Assembly: GCA_001295905.1 (NCBI GenBank)
Contig: LJHT01000032.1
Coordinates: 22,917-86,916, forward strand
DNA: 64,000 bases
Reading direction: 5' to 3'
Source of the DNA: a beta proteobacterium AAP51
Lineage (GTDB): Bacteria; Pseudomonadota; Gammaproteobacteria; Burkholderiales; Burkholderiaceae_C
Shown: positions 41,665 to 51,891 of the stretch, piece after piece
Numbering within the stretch: the first letter of the stretch is position 1
How the letters are laid out: every line of letters begins with the position of its first letter
Translations under genes and position numbers: made by a program
Notes under the pieces: generated by a model
What the model was told of the DNA's origin: nothing
Seen by the model: the letters and a program-made list of their open reading frames with translations, nothing else
The model's database searches: none

Positions 41665-43233
41665 TCAGGCCGCCGCGCCCTTGGCGAGCTGGAAGCGCCC
41701 CACCTGCACCAGCAGGTCCTGCGCCTGCTGGTGCAGGCTGGCGGCGGCGGCGGAGGACTCTTCCACCAGCGCCGAGTTCTGCTGCGTCACCTGGTCCATG
41801 TGCTGCACGGCGGCGCCCACCTGCGTGATGCCGTCGGTCTGCTCGGTGGTGGCCTGGCGGATCTCGCTCATCAGCGAACTCACGCGCTCCACCGAGCTGA
41901 GGATCTCGGCCATGGTCCTGCCCGCCTGTTCCACCAGCGTGGTGCCGGCGTTCACCTGCTCGACGCTGCTGCCGATGAGCTGCTTGATCTCGCGCGCCGC
42001 GGCCGCCGAGCGCTGGGCCAGCGTGCGCACCTCGGCCGCCACCACCGCAAAGCCGCGGCCGGCGTCGCCAGCGCGCGCGGCTTCCACGGCGGCGTTCAGC
42101 GCCAGGATGTTGGTTTGGAAGGCGATGCCGTCGATGACGCCGATGATGTCCGCAATGCGCTGGCTGCTGGCGTCGATCTGCTGCATGGTCGTCACCACCT
42201 GCTGCATGACGGCGCCGCCGCGCCCGGCCACCACGCCGGCACCCTGGGCGAATTCGGCGGCCTGGATGGTGGTCTGCGTGTTGTTCTGCACCGTGTGCGT
42301 GAGCTGGTGCATGGTGGCGGCCGTCTGCTCCAGGCTGGCCGCCTGTTGCTCGGTGCGGGCCGAGAGGTCGACGTTGCCGGCCGCGATCTGCTGCGCCGCG
42401 CCCGCCACGCTGGAGGCGCTGGTCTGCACGGTGGTCACCATCTCGCACATGCTGTCGTGCATGCGTTGCATGGCATCGACCAGCTGCGAGGTTTCGTCGC
42501 GACCCTGGAAGCCCTTGCGGCGTTCCACGCGCACCGTCAGGTCGCCCTTGGCCATGCGCAGCGCGCAGTCACGCACGTAGGTGATGGGCCGCACGATCGA
42601 ACGGGTGAGCACCACGCCCGCCGCCACGGCCAGCAGCAGCGCCACGGCCGACACGCCCACCATCCAGGCCAGGCCCTGCTTGAAGACACCCTGGGCTTCT
42701 TCGCTGGCGGCATCCACCTGGCTTTTCAGGTAGGCCATGTTGGCTTCGAGCGCGTCTTGCCATGTCTGCGAGGTCGGGATGCCTTCGGCCAGCAGCAGGG
42801 CCAGCGCCTCTTCGTCCTGCTCGGCGCGGGCCAGGGCCAGCGTGCGGTCGTTGACGGCGCGCGCCGTCTTTGCGGCTTGTTCGATGGTGCTGCGTCTCTC
42901 GCGGCCGGCGTCGCTGGTGGGCATGGCTTGCAGCGTGCGCCAGGCTTCGTCGTAGCGCTCTCGCGCCTTCGTGATCTTGGCCACCTCGGTTTCACGCGCA
43001 CCGGCTTCGTCGATGAGGATGACGGTGCGCACCACCCGTGCCACCACGTGCGCCTGCTCGGCCAGCTCGACGTTGAGGGCATAGCGCTCGACGGCGCTGT
43101 CGCTGAGGTTCACGTCGCTACGAAGCGAGTACAGCGCCGTCAGGCCGGTGGCGGCCACCAGGGCCATCAGCAGGCACAGGCCGCCGAGCACCACGGCCAG
43201 CCGGCGTCCGATCGAATAATGGGACAGTCTCAT
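41665..43233 (-). CDS. Methyl-accepting chemotaxis protein
   Basis: 522 residues, class 4HB-type. TM1 (about 10-32), a periplasmic four-helix-bundle sensor (about 33-187), TM2 (about 188-210), HAMP ([20 protein letters not shown]) and a full cytoplasmic signalling domain are present. The hairpin tip contains [20 protein letters not shown] and [20 protein letters not shown]. It should report ligand or redox state to CheA/CheW. No pentapeptide for CheR binding is seen at the end (QLAKGAAA). A sigma-28 promoter lies upstream, which ties it to the flagellar regulon. Confidence 0.9.
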   Translation of the reverse strand: MRLSHYSIGRRLAVVLGGLCLLMALVAATGLTALYSLRSDVNLSDSAVERYALNVELAEQAHVVARVVRTVILIDEAGARETEVAKITKARERYDEAWRTLQAMPTSDAGRERRSTIEQAAKTARAVNDRTLALARAEQDEEALALLLAEGIPTSQTWQDALEANMAYLKSQVDAASEEAQGVFKQGLAWMVGVSAVALLLAVAAGVVLTRSIVRPITYVRDCALRMAKGDLTVRVERRKGFQGRDETSQLVDAMQRMHDSMCEMVTTVQTSASSVAGAAQQIAAGNVDLSARTEQQAASLEQTAATMHQLTHTVQNNTQTTIQAAEFAQGAGVVAGRGGAVMQQVVTTMQQIDASSQRIADIIGVIDGIAFQTNILALNAAVEAARAGDAGRGFAVVAAEVRTLAQRSAAAAREIKQLIGSSVEQVNAGTTLVEQAGRTMAEILSSVERVSSLMSEIRQATTEQTDGITQVGAAVQHMDQVTQQNSALVEESSAAAASLHQQAQDLLVQVGRFQLAKGAAA

Positions 43234-43271
43234 CGTTCACCCCGTCCGGAAATGGGTTTGGATCGAGGCAG

Positions 43272-43298
43272 TTATCGGAAGGCGGGCTGGTGCATTGA
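43272..43298 (-). promoter_or_regulatory. Sigma-28 (FliA) promoter for the chemoreceptor
   Basis: On the minus strand, TCAA (43298-43295) and TCCGATAA (43279-43272) are spaced by exactly 15 bases. This matches the FliA consensus TAAA-N15-GCCGATAA closely, with all of CCGATAA kept. It lies about 40 bases upstream of ATG 43233. Chemoreceptors are commonly class III flagellar genes, so the position supports the call. Confidence 0.7.
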
Positions 43299-43403
43299 CC
43301 GCCCGCGGGCCCTGTTAAGCCGTTTCGTCCTGGACAAAGCTCATCGCTGTGCACTTGTTCCAAATGCCTGCGAAGCCATCCCCAGAATGGGTTGCAGCTG
43401 AAG

Positions 43404-44468
43404 TCACAAATCGCCGGGCAGCGCGTCGTCGAGGGCCAGCAGCGCGAACGAAGCCAGCCAGTGCGTGCCGACGTAGTGCCCGCCGGTGGCAGCAGGCAGC
43501 GAATGCCGCAGGTGGGCCGCCACGGCGGCCTGCACGGCGGGCTGCAGCGCTGCAGGCAGGCCGGGCTGCAGGCCTTGCCAGCACCAGGCGCGAGACAGGT
43601 TCAGGCCGTGCAGGTGCACGATCTTCGGGTCTTCGGGGGCGCTGACAGGCACCGGCTTCAGCCAGCCCGAAAGCGGCCCCGTGGCCGAGGCATCGTCTGA
43701 AGCGAAGCCGGCCCACCAGGGCGCGAAGCCGGCATCGCCGAGCAGGCGGCGCATCAGCAGTGCTTCGCACAGGCCGCCGGAGAGGAAGTCGTCGCCGGAG
43801 GGTTCATAGGCCACGGGGTAGTGGCGGTCGGTGCTGAACCAGCGCAGCGCAGCGCTGCGGATGGCCTGCTGCAGCGCGCTGTGCAGCGCCGACGCGGGCC
43901 AGGCCTGCGCGTGTTCCAGCGCCAGCAGCAGCGCGAAGGCGGTGTTGCCGTGGGTGCCGGCGCGCACGGGGAAATCGGCCTGCGGCAGCCAGGCGATGAA
44001 TCTCTGGGCCAGGGCCTGCGCCAGCGGCGCCAGCGCATCGCGCCAAGGGGCCGCGGCGGGGCGTGTGGCGGCCAGCGCCTGCAGTTCGGTGTGCAGCTTC
44101 AGCAGCCAGCCCCAGCCGTAGGGCCGCTCGAAGCTGGCGCGCCCGGCGTTGAAGTAGGCCAGTTCCTGCGCTGCTGCGGCGGGCGTGAAGCGCGCGTCGA
44201 AGTGGGCGTGGATGGCCGCGGCCTCGGGCAACTGCGGGTGGCGGCGCAGGCAGCGCGCCAGCGTCCAGTGCATGTGCACGCAGGAGTGCCAGTCGTAGCT
44301 GCCGTGGAACAGCGGGTACAGCGCGTGCGGCGCCTGCAGGTCTTCATCGCCCTGCATCAGGTGCGTGAGGTGGAAGGGGTAGCGGCGCTGCACGTTGGCC
44401 AGACCCACCTGCGCGAAGAGCGAGGCGGTGGCGGGGTCGAGCAGGGGGGCTGGTGGGGTGCGGGGCAT
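43404..44468 (-). CDS. DUF2891 domain protein
   Basis: 354 residues from ATG 44468. The DUF2891 pattern is evident: YPFHLTHLMQGDEDLQAPHA, LYPLFHGSYDWHSCVHMHWT, ELAYFNAGRASFERPYGWGW, YEPSGDDFLSGGLCEALLMR, VHLHGLNLSRAWCW and GHYVGTHWLASFALLAL. These are alpha/alpha-barrel-like proteins of unknown activity, with many conserved His, Trp and Asp residues suggesting an enzyme. No signal peptide. It is divergent from the phytase-like PEP-CTERM gene. Confidence 0.85.
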   Translation of the reverse strand: MPRTPPAPLLDPATASLFAQVGLANVQRRYPFHLTHLMQGDEDLQAPHALYPLFHGSYDWHSCVHMHWTLARCLRRHPQLPEAAAIHAHFDARFTPAAAAQELAYFNAGRASFERPYGWGWLLKLHTELQALAATRPAAAPWRDALAPLAQALAQRFIAWLPQADFPVRAGTHGNTAFALLLALEHAQAWPASALHSALQQAIRSAALRWFSTDRHYPVAYEPSGDDFLSGGLCEALLMRRLLGDAGFAPWWAGFASDDASATGPLSGWLKPVPVSAPEDPKIVHLHGLNLSRAWCWQGLQPGLPAALQPAVQAAVAAHLRHSLPAATGGHYVGTHWLASFALLALDDALPGDL

Positions 44469-44566
44469 GGCGGGGCCGCGGGAATTCTGGCACGCGGGTG
44501 TCACGGCAGCTTCATGCAGCCGGCGCAGCATCGGCCATCCACATCCAACAACCGGAGGGTTTCTCT

Positions 44567-46180
44567 ATGCTGCGCACATCCATGCACCGGGCCCGCTTGG
44601 CCAGCTTCACCAGCTGGGCCCGCCTGACCCCTCTCGCCGCCTTGCTGGCGCTGGCCCTGCCTGTGCAGGCGCAGACCGTCATCGGCGGGCAGGTCTTCAC
44701 CGTGCAAGAGATGGTCGGCGTGGGCCGCCTGGCGGCCAACCTGCGTGACACGCATGGCGAGACCTTCGGTTCCATCAGCGGCCTGTGGGCCGACCTGGCG
44801 AGCTGGCAACGCGTGGGCAACACCTACACCGGCACCTTCCTGGCCGCGCCCGACCGCGGCTACAACATCGCCGGCACCATCGACTACGCGCCGCGCCTGA
44901 ACACGCTGCAGATGAGCTTCACGCCCGCCGCCCCGGGTGCCAGCGGCCTGGCGCAGAACCAGATCGCGCTGACCCTGACCGATTCGACGCGCCTCTATGA
45001 AACCCTGGCCGGCGGCGGCACGCAGTTCCTCACCGGCCTGGACCCCGTGCCCGGCGGCGTGGCCACCGGCGGCGCACGCCCGGCCACCGCGACGCTGCCC
45101 GAACTGCCCCAGGCCTTCAACGGCAGGCTCGCGCTCGACGCCGAAGGCGTGGTGGTGCTGGCCGATGGTTCGCGCCTCGTCAGCGACGAATACGGCCCCT
45201 CCATCTACCGCTTCGCCGCCGACGGGCGTTTCCTGGGTGCGCTGGCCGTGGCGCCCTCGGTGCGCCCCATCCGCAACGGCGTCACCGACTACAGCAGCAA
45301 CAACCCCACGGTGGGCCAACCCGCGCCCACGCCGGCCAACCCCAGCGCCGGCCGCGCCAACAACCAGGGCTTCGAGGGGCTGACGGTGTCGCCCGACGGC
45401 CGCACGCTGTTCGTGGGACTGCAGAGCGCCGCGCGGCAAGACCTGAACCCCGCCAGCGGCACCACCGCGGCGGCCACGCGCGACCACACGCGCGTGTTCA
45501 CCTACGACATCAGCAACCCCGCCGACATCCGCCTGACCGGCGAGTACGTCGTGAAGCTGCCGAAGTTCGTGCAGAACGGCGCCACGCTGGTGGCCGCGCA
45601 GAGCGAGCTGCTGGCGCTTTCTTCCACGCAGCTGCTGATGCTGCCGCGTGACAGCAATGGCCGCGAGGTGGGCACGCAGACCTCGCTGCTGCGCGCGGTG
45701 GAGATCGTCGACCTCAGCGGCGCCACCAACATCCTGGGCGCCAGCTTCGAGGCGCAGATCGCCCCGGGCGGCGTGCTGAACCCGGCCATCGTGCCGGCCG
45801 CCAAGAGTCTGCTGCTCGACATCAACGACCGCAACCAGCTCAACCGCTTCGGTCTCACCAACGGGCAGCAGGCCGGCTTCGAGAACCTCAGCGAGAAGTG
45901 GGAAGGCCTGGCGCTGCTGCCCGCGCTGGACCCGAGCCGCCCTGACGACTATTTCCTCTTCATCGCCAACGACAACGACTTCGCCACCACGGACGGCTTC
46001 CACGCCGGCGCCGCCTACAACGACGGCAAGAACCTCGACACCATGTTCCTGGCCTACCGCGTGACCATCAGCGCCGTGCCCGAGCCCGGCAGCGCGCTGC
46101 TGATGGCGCTGGGCGGCGCGGTGCTGCTGGGGGCGGCGCGCCGGCGCCAGGCTGCTGAAACGGCAGGTTCGCGAACGTAA
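44567..46180 (+). CDS. Phytase-like esterase with PEP-CTERM tag
   Basis: 537 residues with GGAGGG upstream of ATG 44567. The signal peptide ends PVQAQ (about residue 36). The body is the esterase-like activity of phytase domain: SISGLWADLASWQRVGNTYT, FLAAPDRGYNIAGT, GRLALDAEGVVVLADGSRLV, SDEYGPSIYRFAADGRFLGA, NNQGFEGLTVSPDGRTLFVG and LSEKWEGLALLPALDPSRPD. These form a beta-propeller that hydrolyses phosphomonoesters in some members. The C-terminus is VPEPGSA, a membrane helix and ARRRQ. It is likely displayed outside the outer membrane through exosortase. It lies upstream of the DUF1800/DUF1501 pair on the same strand, 135 bases apart. Confidence 0.85.
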   Translation: MLRTSMHRARLASFTSWARLTPLAALLALALPVQAQTVIGGQVFTVQEMVGVGRLAANLRDTHGETFGSISGLWADLASWQRVGNTYTGTFLAAPDRGYNIAGTIDYAPRLNTLQMSFTPAAPGASGLAQNQIALTLTDSTRLYETLAGGGTQFLTGLDPVPGGVATGGARPATATLPELPQAFNGRLALDAEGVVVLADGSRLVSDEYGPSIYRFAADGRFLGALAVAPSVRPIRNGVTDYSSNNPTVGQPAPTPANPSAGRANNQGFEGLTVSPDGRTLFVGLQSAARQDLNPASGTTAAATRDHTRVFTYDISNPADIRLTGEYVVKLPKFVQNGATLVAAQSELLALSSTQLLMLPRDSNGREVGTQTSLLRAVEIVDLSGATNILGASFEAQIAPGGVLNPAIVPAAKSLLLDINDRNQLNRFGLTNGQQAGFENLSEKWEGLALLPALDPSRPDDYFLFIANDNDFATTDGFHAGAAYNDGKNLDTMFLAYRVTISAVPEPGSALLMALGGAVLLGAARRRQAAETAGSRT

Positions 46181-46315
46181 AGCCGCTGGCCGCCGGCGCG
46201 CGGCCTCTGCAGAATGCGGCCGGCAGTGCCCCTGCCGGCCGCAAGCCTTTCTGGCGCAGCCGGCTCCTTGTTTCAGCGCGCCGACGCGCCCGCGCGGCGG
46301 TTCGAGGTGATGCCC

Positions 46316-48169
46316 ATGCAGACCGCCGTGCCCATGCCGCCCCGTTCACGCCTGCTGCCCGTACGGTGGCGCATGCCGCGGCCCGGCAGGCCCGCCCTGC
46401 TGGCCACGGCCCTGGGCGCCTTGCTCTTGGCCGCCTGCGGCGGCGCGCAGAACGAAGGCAGCACCGCCACGGCCCAGGGCGCCGACCGGGCAAGGGCCCT
46501 GGCCGTGAAGGCGGTGGGCGCCACCGACCTGCCGGCCAACCGCACCGAAGCCGCGCGCTTCCTGAGCCAGGCCACCTTCGGCCCCACCAGCGCCGAGATC
46601 GACAGCCTGATGACGCTGGGCTACGCGGCCTGGATAGACCGCCAGTTCACGCTGCCCGCCACTTCACATCGCAGTTACTGGGAAGCCCGCGACGCCGCCA
46701 TCCGCGCCGCCGACCCCACCGCCAGTGCCGGCCAGGACCAGGTGTGGGAAAGCTTCTGGCGCCAGGCCGTCAACGGCGAAGACCAGCTGCGGCTGCGCGT
46801 GGCTTTTGCGCTGTCGCAGGTGTTCGTCATCTCGGCGCTGGACGGCAACGTGGGCAACCAGCCGCGGGCCATGGCCGCCTGGCTGGACATGCTGGGCCAG
46901 CAGGCCTTCGGCAACTACCGCAGCACGCTGGAGAGCGTGGCGCTGCACCCGCTGATGGGCTTCTATCTCTCGCACATCCGCAACCAGAAGGCCGATGCCA
47001 CCACCGGGCGCATACCCGACCAGAACTTCGCGCGTGAATCGATGCAGCTCTTCTCCATCGGCGTGCTGAAGCTCAACCCCGACGGCACGCCCACGCTGGT
47101 TGACGGCGCCACGGTGGAAAGCTACGGCCCGGCCGACGTGGCGGGCCTCTCGCATGTGTTCACGGGTTTCAGCTACAGCTGCGCGGTGCAGAACAACAGC
47201 TGCTTCTTCAATGGCGTGAGCGGCGGCGTGGGCGACCCCGACCGCTTCTTCAAGCCCATGATGGCCTACCCGGCTTTCCACAGCACCGAGGCCAAGTCCT
47301 TCCTCGGCGTGACCATCCCGCCGCAGACCGTGGCCAACCCCGCCGCCAGCCTGCGCGTGGCGCTGGACACGCTGGCCGCACACCCCAACGTGGGGCCCTT
47401 CCTGGGCCAGCAGCTCATCCAGCGCCTGGTCACCAGCAACCCCAGCCCGGCCTATGTGCGCGACGTGGCCGCCGTCTTCAACGACAACGGCGCCGGCGTG
47501 CGCGGCGACTTGAAGGCCGTGGTGCGCGCCATCCTGCTGCACCCCGAGGCCAAGCTGGCTTCCAACCGCGCCGGCAAGCTGCGCGAGCCGGTGCTGCGCC
47601 TGTCGGCCTACCTGCGCGCCCTGCCGCATGTCAGCGACACGGGGAACTGGCGCGTGGGCAACACCGACAACGCCAGCACCTCGCTGGGCCAGACGCCGCT
47701 GCGGGCGCCTTCGGTCTTCAACTTCTACCGGCCGGGCTACATCGCGCCGGGCAGCCTGTCGGCAGCCGCCGGCATGGTGGCGCCCGAGATGCAGCTGCTG
47801 AATGAAAGCAGCGTGGCCGGCTGGGTGAACTTCATGCGCGACAACCTGAATGCCGGCGTGGGCCAGAACAACGGCACGGTGAATGGGGTGGTGCTGAACC
47901 GGCGCGACCTGCAACGCAACTGGGCGCCCGAGCTGGCACTGGCCACACAGCCCGAGGCGCTGGTGGCCGCGCTGGCCAACCAGCTGCTGGGCGGCCGCAT
48001 CAGCGCCGCGCTGAGCACTGAGGCCATCAACGCGGTGGGCAGGATCACCATCCCCGTGCTGAACGCCGGCGGCACCAACCAGGCCGCCATCGGCACCGCC
48101 AAGCTCAACCGCGTGAAGTCGGCGGTGCTGCTGATGGTGAGTTCGCCCGAGTTCCTGGTTCAGAAGTAA
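46316..48169 (+). CDS. DUF1800 lipoprotein
   Basis: 617 residues. ATG 46316 was chosen because GAGG lies eight bases upstream; ATG 46310 is too close to that site. A signal peptide ends in the lipobox LLLAACGG. The DUF1800 family pattern follows: AARFLSQATFGPTSAEIDSL, YAAWIDRQFTLP, LRLRVAFALSQVFVISALD, NFARESMQLFSIGVLKLNPD, ADVAGLSHVFTGFSYSCAVQ, PFLGQQLIQRLVTSNPSPAY, LKAVVRAILLHPEA, KLREPVLRLSAYLRAL and LRAPSVFNFYRPGYIAPGSL. Function is unknown, and it is nearly always followed by a DUF1501 gene, here 19 bases downstream. Confidence 0.9.
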   Translation: MQTAVPMPPRSRLLPVRWRMPRPGRPALLATALGALLLAACGGAQNEGSTATAQGADRARALAVKAVGATDLPANRTEAARFLSQATFGPTSAEIDSLMTLGYAAWIDRQFTLPATSHRSYWEARDAAIRAADPTASAGQDQVWESFWRQAVNGEDQLRLRVAFALSQVFVISALDGNVGNQPRAMAAWLDMLGQQAFGNYRSTLESVALHPLMGFYLSHIRNQKADATTGRIPDQNFARESMQLFSIGVLKLNPDGTPTLVDGATVESYGPADVAGLSHVFTGFSYSCAVQNNSCFFNGVSGGVGDPDRFFKPMMAYPAFHSTEAKSFLGVTIPPQTVANPAASLRVALDTLAAHPNVGPFLGQQLIQRLVTSNPSPAYVRDVAAVFNDNGAGVRGDLKAVVRAILLHPEAKLASNRAGKLREPVLRLSAYLRALPHVSDTGNWRVGNTDNASTSLGQTPLRAPSVFNFYRPGYIAPGSLSAAAGMVAPEMQLLNESSVAGWVNFMRDNLNAGVGQNNGTVNGVVLNRRDLQRNWAPELALATQPEALVAALANQLLGGRISAALSTEAINAVGRITIPVLNAGGTNQAAIGTAKLNRVKSAVLLMVSSPEFLVQK

Positions 48170-48188
48170 GCCTACGAGAGGAAGCCCC

Positions 48189-49742
48189 ATGCACCCCTTG
48201 CACGACCTCTCACGCCGCCACTTCCTGCGCCAGGCCAGTGCCTGGTCGGCCCTGGCCGGCACGGCGGGCCCGCTGGCGCTGAACCTGGCTGCCCTGGGCT
48301 CGGCCGCGGCGCAAAGCGCGGGCGAGTACCGCGCGCTGGTGTGTCTGTTCATGTACGGCGGCAACGACGCCTTCAACATGGTGCTGCCGCTGGACCGCTC
48401 GAACTGGCGCGCCTACACCACCACGCGCACGCAGGCGCCCGACCCCGTGGCGCTGCTCTACCCGGGCACGCCGCCCGAGCCCGGCGCGCCGGCCGGTTCA
48501 CCCGCCCGGCTGGGCGGCGTGCTGCCGCTGCAAAGCGGGCAGCGCACGGCCAACCTGGGGCTGCACCCCCTGCTGGGCAGCCTGAAGACGCTGTTCGACG
48601 GCCCCAAGCGCCTGGCCATCGTCAGCAACGTGGGCCCGCTGGTGATGCCCACCACCAAGGCGCAGTACGCACTGGCCAGCCACCCCAAGCCGCTGCGGCT
48701 GTTCTCGCACAACGACCAGCAGAACACCTGGCAGGCCCTGGGCCCCGAGGGCACCACCGTGGGCTGGGCCGGCCGCATGGGCGACCTGCTGGCGGCGCAG
48801 AACGCGCGGCCCGTGTTCACCGCCATCACCGCCGGCGGCAACGCCGTCTGGCTGACGGGCAACACCGTGCGCCAGTACGGCGTGAACACCAACGGCGCCG
48901 TGCCGCTGGGCGTGAACAGCGCGGGCACGGTGTTCGGCTCGGCCGACGTGGGCGCGGCCTTGCAGCGCGTGGTGGCGCAGGCCACCAGCACGCACCCGCT
49001 GGATGGCGACGTGGCCGCCGTGGCGCAGCGCTCCATCGCCGCCGAGGCCGTGCTGCGCACCGCCTTGCGCCCGGCCAGCGACCCCACCTTCGGCACGCCG
49101 CCGGCCAGCGGCGCCTACAACCCCGCCAACGACCCCAAGCTGCGCTACGACAACCCGCTGACCGGCGCCACCGCCGCCAACAACCTGGCGCAGCAGTTCC
49201 AGGTGGTGGCCCGGCTCATCGACGCCGGCCTGCGCGGCACCAGCGGCTGCAACCGCCAGGTGTTCTTCGTGAGCATGGGCGGCTTCGACACGCACGATTT
49301 CCAGAACCGCAACCAGGCCGACCTGATGGCCCGCCTGGCCCAAGCGATGAGCTACTTCGACGACACGCTGGGCAACCTGAACGCACGTGGGCAGGTGACC
49401 ACCTTCACCGCCAGCGATTTCGGCCGCACCTTCACCAGCAACGGCGACGGCACCGACCACGGCTGGGGCAGCCACCATTTCGTGATGGGCGGCGCCGTGC
49501 GCGGCGGGCAAACCTACGGGCGCGTGCCGCTGCTGGCGGTGAAGAACACCAACAACAACAATTTCGACGGCAGCCCCGACCAATTGGGCAACGGCTCGCT
49601 GCTGCCGCAGATCTCGGTCGACCAGCTGGGCAACACGCTGGGCCGCTGGCTGGGGCTTTCAGACGCGGCCTTGCTGGACATCTTCCCGAACCTGGCGAAC
49701 TTCGACCCCGGCGTGCGCAACCTGGGGTTCCTGAACGCCTGA
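48189..49742 (+). CDS. DUF1501 protein with twin-arginine signal
   Basis: 517 residues, starting 19 bases after the DUF1800 gene with GAGAGGAAG upstream. The Tat motif [17 protein letters not shown] is followed by a signal ending AAAQS. The DUF1501 (sulfatase-like alkaline-phosphatase fold) pattern includes [75 protein letters not shown] and [20 protein letters not shown]. Metal-binding Asp and His residues in the latter two fit the superfamily. Its substrate is unknown; folded export implies a bound cofactor. Confidence 0.9.
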   Translation: MHPLHDLSRRHFLRQASAWSALAGTAGPLALNLAALGSAAAQSAGEYRALVCLFMYGGNDAFNMVLPLDRSNWRAYTTTRTQAPDPVALLYPGTPPEPGAPAGSPARLGGVLPLQSGQRTANLGLHPLLGSLKTLFDGPKRLAIVSNVGPLVMPTTKAQYALASHPKPLRLFSHNDQQNTWQALGPEGTTVGWAGRMGDLLAAQNARPVFTAITAGGNAVWLTGNTVRQYGVNTNGAVPLGVNSAGTVFGSADVGAALQRVVAQATSTHPLDGDVAAVAQRSIAAEAVLRTALRPASDPTFGTPPASGAYNPANDPKLRYDNPLTGATAANNLAQQFQVVARLIDAGLRGTSGCNRQVFFVSMGGFDTHDFQNRNQADLMARLAQAMSYFDDTLGNLNARGQVTTFTASDFGRTFTSNGDGTDHGWGSHHFVMGGAVRGGQTYGRVPLLAVKNTNNNNFDGSPDQLGNGSLLPQISVDQLGNTLGRWLGLSDAALLDIFPNLANFDPGVRNLGFLNA

Positions 49743-49773
49743 CTTGGGGCGCCTGGGCGGCTGCCGCGCCCCT

Positions 49774-50550
49774 TCAGGCCAGCGCGCGCAGGAAGGTGTG
49801 CCAGACCCAGCCCACGTGGCCCTGCGCCGTGCGCACCTGCCACCAGCCGCCCGAGATGCCCAACTGCTCCACCCGCGCGCCCTCTGCCAGCGCGCCGACC
49901 TTGGCCCCGTTGGGCGCGTCGCGGACGTTCAGCGTCGAAGGCGCGACCCCGTGCACGCGGAACCGCGGCAGCCGCAAGGTGTCGGGCAGTGGTTGCGGCG
50001 GCTCCGGCTGCCCGCCGTCCAGCGCCGCCGCCACCTCTCGGCGCAGCCGGTCGCCCACCGCCCGCGCACCGCGCAGGCTGCGGTCGAAGGGAAGCACGGT
50101 CATGTCCCACTTGTTGCGCTGGGGAATGCCCAGGTTGCTCTGCACCTCGGCATGGGACAACACGGTCTCGGGCGTGATCGCGATGCGATAGCGCCGCGCC
50201 AAGGCCGCCACCACCTCGATCATCCGGGCCCACTGTGCCTCGGTCAGCGGCGCCGGCCCCGGATCGAACGGGCTTTCGCTCGCGCCGAACATCGCGCACA
50301 TCGACACGCCGATGGCATGGCTGTTCGCGTTGAGCGTGTGGCTGGAGGTCTTCTCGCCCGGGCGGCGGCGTGCGGGGTCGTTCGCGCTGATCGTCGGTTC
50401 GCCGCGCAGCAGCTTGCCGTCGCCCTCGATGAGGACATGGTAGGAGGCCAGGTCGGTCGCATTCGCCTTGTGCCGCCCGGCGGTCCAGTGGATGTGGATG
50501 CGGCGCATGTCGGCATCGGGCATCCAGGTCGCGGGGATCGTCGCTGCCAT
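49774..50550 (-). CDS. N-acetylmuramoyl-L-alanine amidase with SH3 domain
   Basis: 258 residues. An Amidase_2 (T7-lysozyme-like) zinc domain covers about 1-175: RRIHIHWTAGRHKANATDL, then SSHTLNANSHAIGVSMCAMF, VLSHAEVQ and RNKWDMTVLPFD, giving the His, His, Cys or Asp ligands and Lys of the family. A linker and a C-terminal bacterial SH3 domain follow (TLNVRDAPNGAKVGALAEGA; GGWWQVRTAQGHVGWVWHTF). It cleaves the stem peptide from MurNAc. No signal peptide is present, so it may be delivered by a holin, a secretion apparatus or lysis. The following gene is divergent. Confidence 0.85.
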   Translation of the reverse strand: MAATIPATWMPDADMRRIHIHWTAGRHKANATDLASYHVLIEGDGKLLRGEPTISANDPARRRPGEKTSSHTLNANSHAIGVSMCAMFGASESPFDPGPAPLTEAQWARMIEVVAALARRYRIAITPETVLSHAEVQSNLGIPQRNKWDMTVLPFDRSLRGARAVGDRLRREVAAALDGGQPEPPQPLPDTLRLPRFRVHGVAPSTLNVRDAPNGAKVGALAEGARVEQLGISGGWWQVRTAQGHVGWVWHTFLRALA

Positions 50551-50874
50551 CGAAGGGCCTCCTCGTGTGTGCTTGTGGCGGTTCGTGCAAGCCGCAATCT
50601 CCGGCTGCGCTTTCCAACCGCGCCTGCCGGTCGCGAAGCGGGCGGGAGGCTAAGGCAAAGCAGGTGCGGCGGCAAGCCGCGTCGAACCCGCGCCAGCGGG
50701 TCGAGCGCCGGCACTTCGTTCTCATCGTGCGCTTCGTGCGCGCCGCGCTGGGCCCACCGACGGCCGTCTCGGCGCGGGTCCTGGCGCTTGCAGCATCCCG
50801 GTGCAGCCTGCATCATGCCCCGGCACCACCCGTGCTTCCATCACAGCAGCCCCCAGGCACGCGAAAGGCCAGAC
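50551..50874. other. Divergent intergenic region, no gene seen
   Basis: About 324 bases between the amidase and the GH75-like gene. One perfect stem, ACCCGC with GCGGGT, lies at 50685-50700. No ORF with coding bias and no RNA gene was recognised; promoters for both genes should lie here. Confidence 0.45.
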
Positions 50875-51816
50875 ATGAATGCAAGCCGTCTCACCTGGAT
50901 CAGATCGATCCTGCTGGCTGCGGGGCTTGCCGCCGCCGTGGCCGCTCGCGCCGACGCCTCCTGCGAGGCGACGCCGCAGGCCGAGGTGGGTGGCAAGGGC
51001 GTGCAAGCCTTCAAGCTGGCCGATGGTGGCCATGCGGCGTGGTCGGCCATGCACATCAACATCGACGGCTACGGCCGCGCCTATCACCGCAACAACCGGC
51101 AGGCCGGCGCGGTGCTGCACCTGTGCGTGGGCGGCGAGGTCTTCCTGCCCGACGGCACCCGCTACCATGGTTCGGCTTCACAAGCCACCTGCACGGGCCG
51201 CTTCATGACTGATGTGGCGCGCATCGAGGCCGCCGGATGGGCCGACCCGAGCGTGGGCGTGGTGCGCTGGTACGGCGTGGTCGCCGAGGGCCAGGTGCAG
51301 GTGGCCGGGCGCACGGTGAAGGGCGTCAAGCCGGTGCTGCAGCGCGATGGCTCGGGCTTCTACGTCTCGCCGACTTCGCTGGTAGACCCCACGGTCACCG
51401 ACCTGGCCGACCAGCGCCGCTATGCCAACCCCCTGCGCGTGGCCGCCGCCGTGGCGCCGGGGGCGCTGCTGCGTGCCGGGGTGAAGCAAGGCAGCTTCGG
51501 CGTGGCGATACGCAGCGACAAGCGGATCGCCGTGCCCTTTGTCGTGGGCGATGCCGGCCCGCGCATCGGCGAAGGCACGCCGGCCCTGGCGCGCCGTGCC
51601 GCAGGCCTTGCGCCCACGGACGAGATCTCGCTGGCCAACCGCTACGCCGGGGCCATCGAGGGCAAGCAGGTGCTGTGGGTTTTCTTTGGTGGCCCGCCGA
51701 CGGTGTTCAACCACCAGCAGGAAGCCGATCTGGCCGCGCGCGCGCAAGCCGCCTTCAACGCCTGGGGCGGCGAAGACCGGCTGCGGCGCTGCATGGAGAG
51801 CGTGCCGCGGTCTTGA
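50875..51816 (+). CDS. Secreted glycoside hydrolase family 75-like (chitosanase-type) protein
   Basis: 313 residues. A signal peptide ends near ARADA (residue 28), with AAAGG upstream of ATG 50875. The C-terminal half carries the GH75-like core: IDGYGRAYHRNNRQ, then FYVSPTSLVDPT and IRSDKRIAVPFVVGDAGPRI followed by GEGTPALARRAAGL. The Asp-Gly-Pro and Glu-Gly positions fit the catalytic region of fungal and bacterial chitosanases. The reaction would be endo-cleavage of chitosan or a related polysaccharide. Cys30, Cys82 and others suggest a disulfide. It sits between an amidase and a DUF4157 gene, each on the other strand. Confidence 0.7.
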   Translation: MNASRLTWIRSILLAAGLAAAVAARADASCEATPQAEVGGKGVQAFKLADGGHAAWSAMHINIDGYGRAYHRNNRQAGAVLHLCVGGEVFLPDGTRYHGSASQATCTGRFMTDVARIEAAGWADPSVGVVRWYGVVAEGQVQVAGRTVKGVKPVLQRDGSGFYVSPTSLVDPTVTDLADQRRYANPLRVAAAVAPGALLRAGVKQGSFGVAIRSDKRIAVPFVVGDAGPRIGEGTPALARRAAGLAPTDEISLANRYAGAIEGKQVLWVFFGGPPTVFNHQQEADLAARAQAAFNAWGGEDRLRRCMESVPRS

Positions 51817-51891
51817 CGCCGGGCAGCTTCAAGGCGCCGCCCAAGCGGCAGCGGTCTGGGCCACCGCTTCGGCCGTGGTCGCCTTTCGCGA

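Noticed and set aside
44469..44566. Possible sigma-54 promoter (TGGCACG) upstream of the phytase-like gene
   Set aside because: The -12 element is TC instead of GC at the needed spacing, so the consensus is not met.
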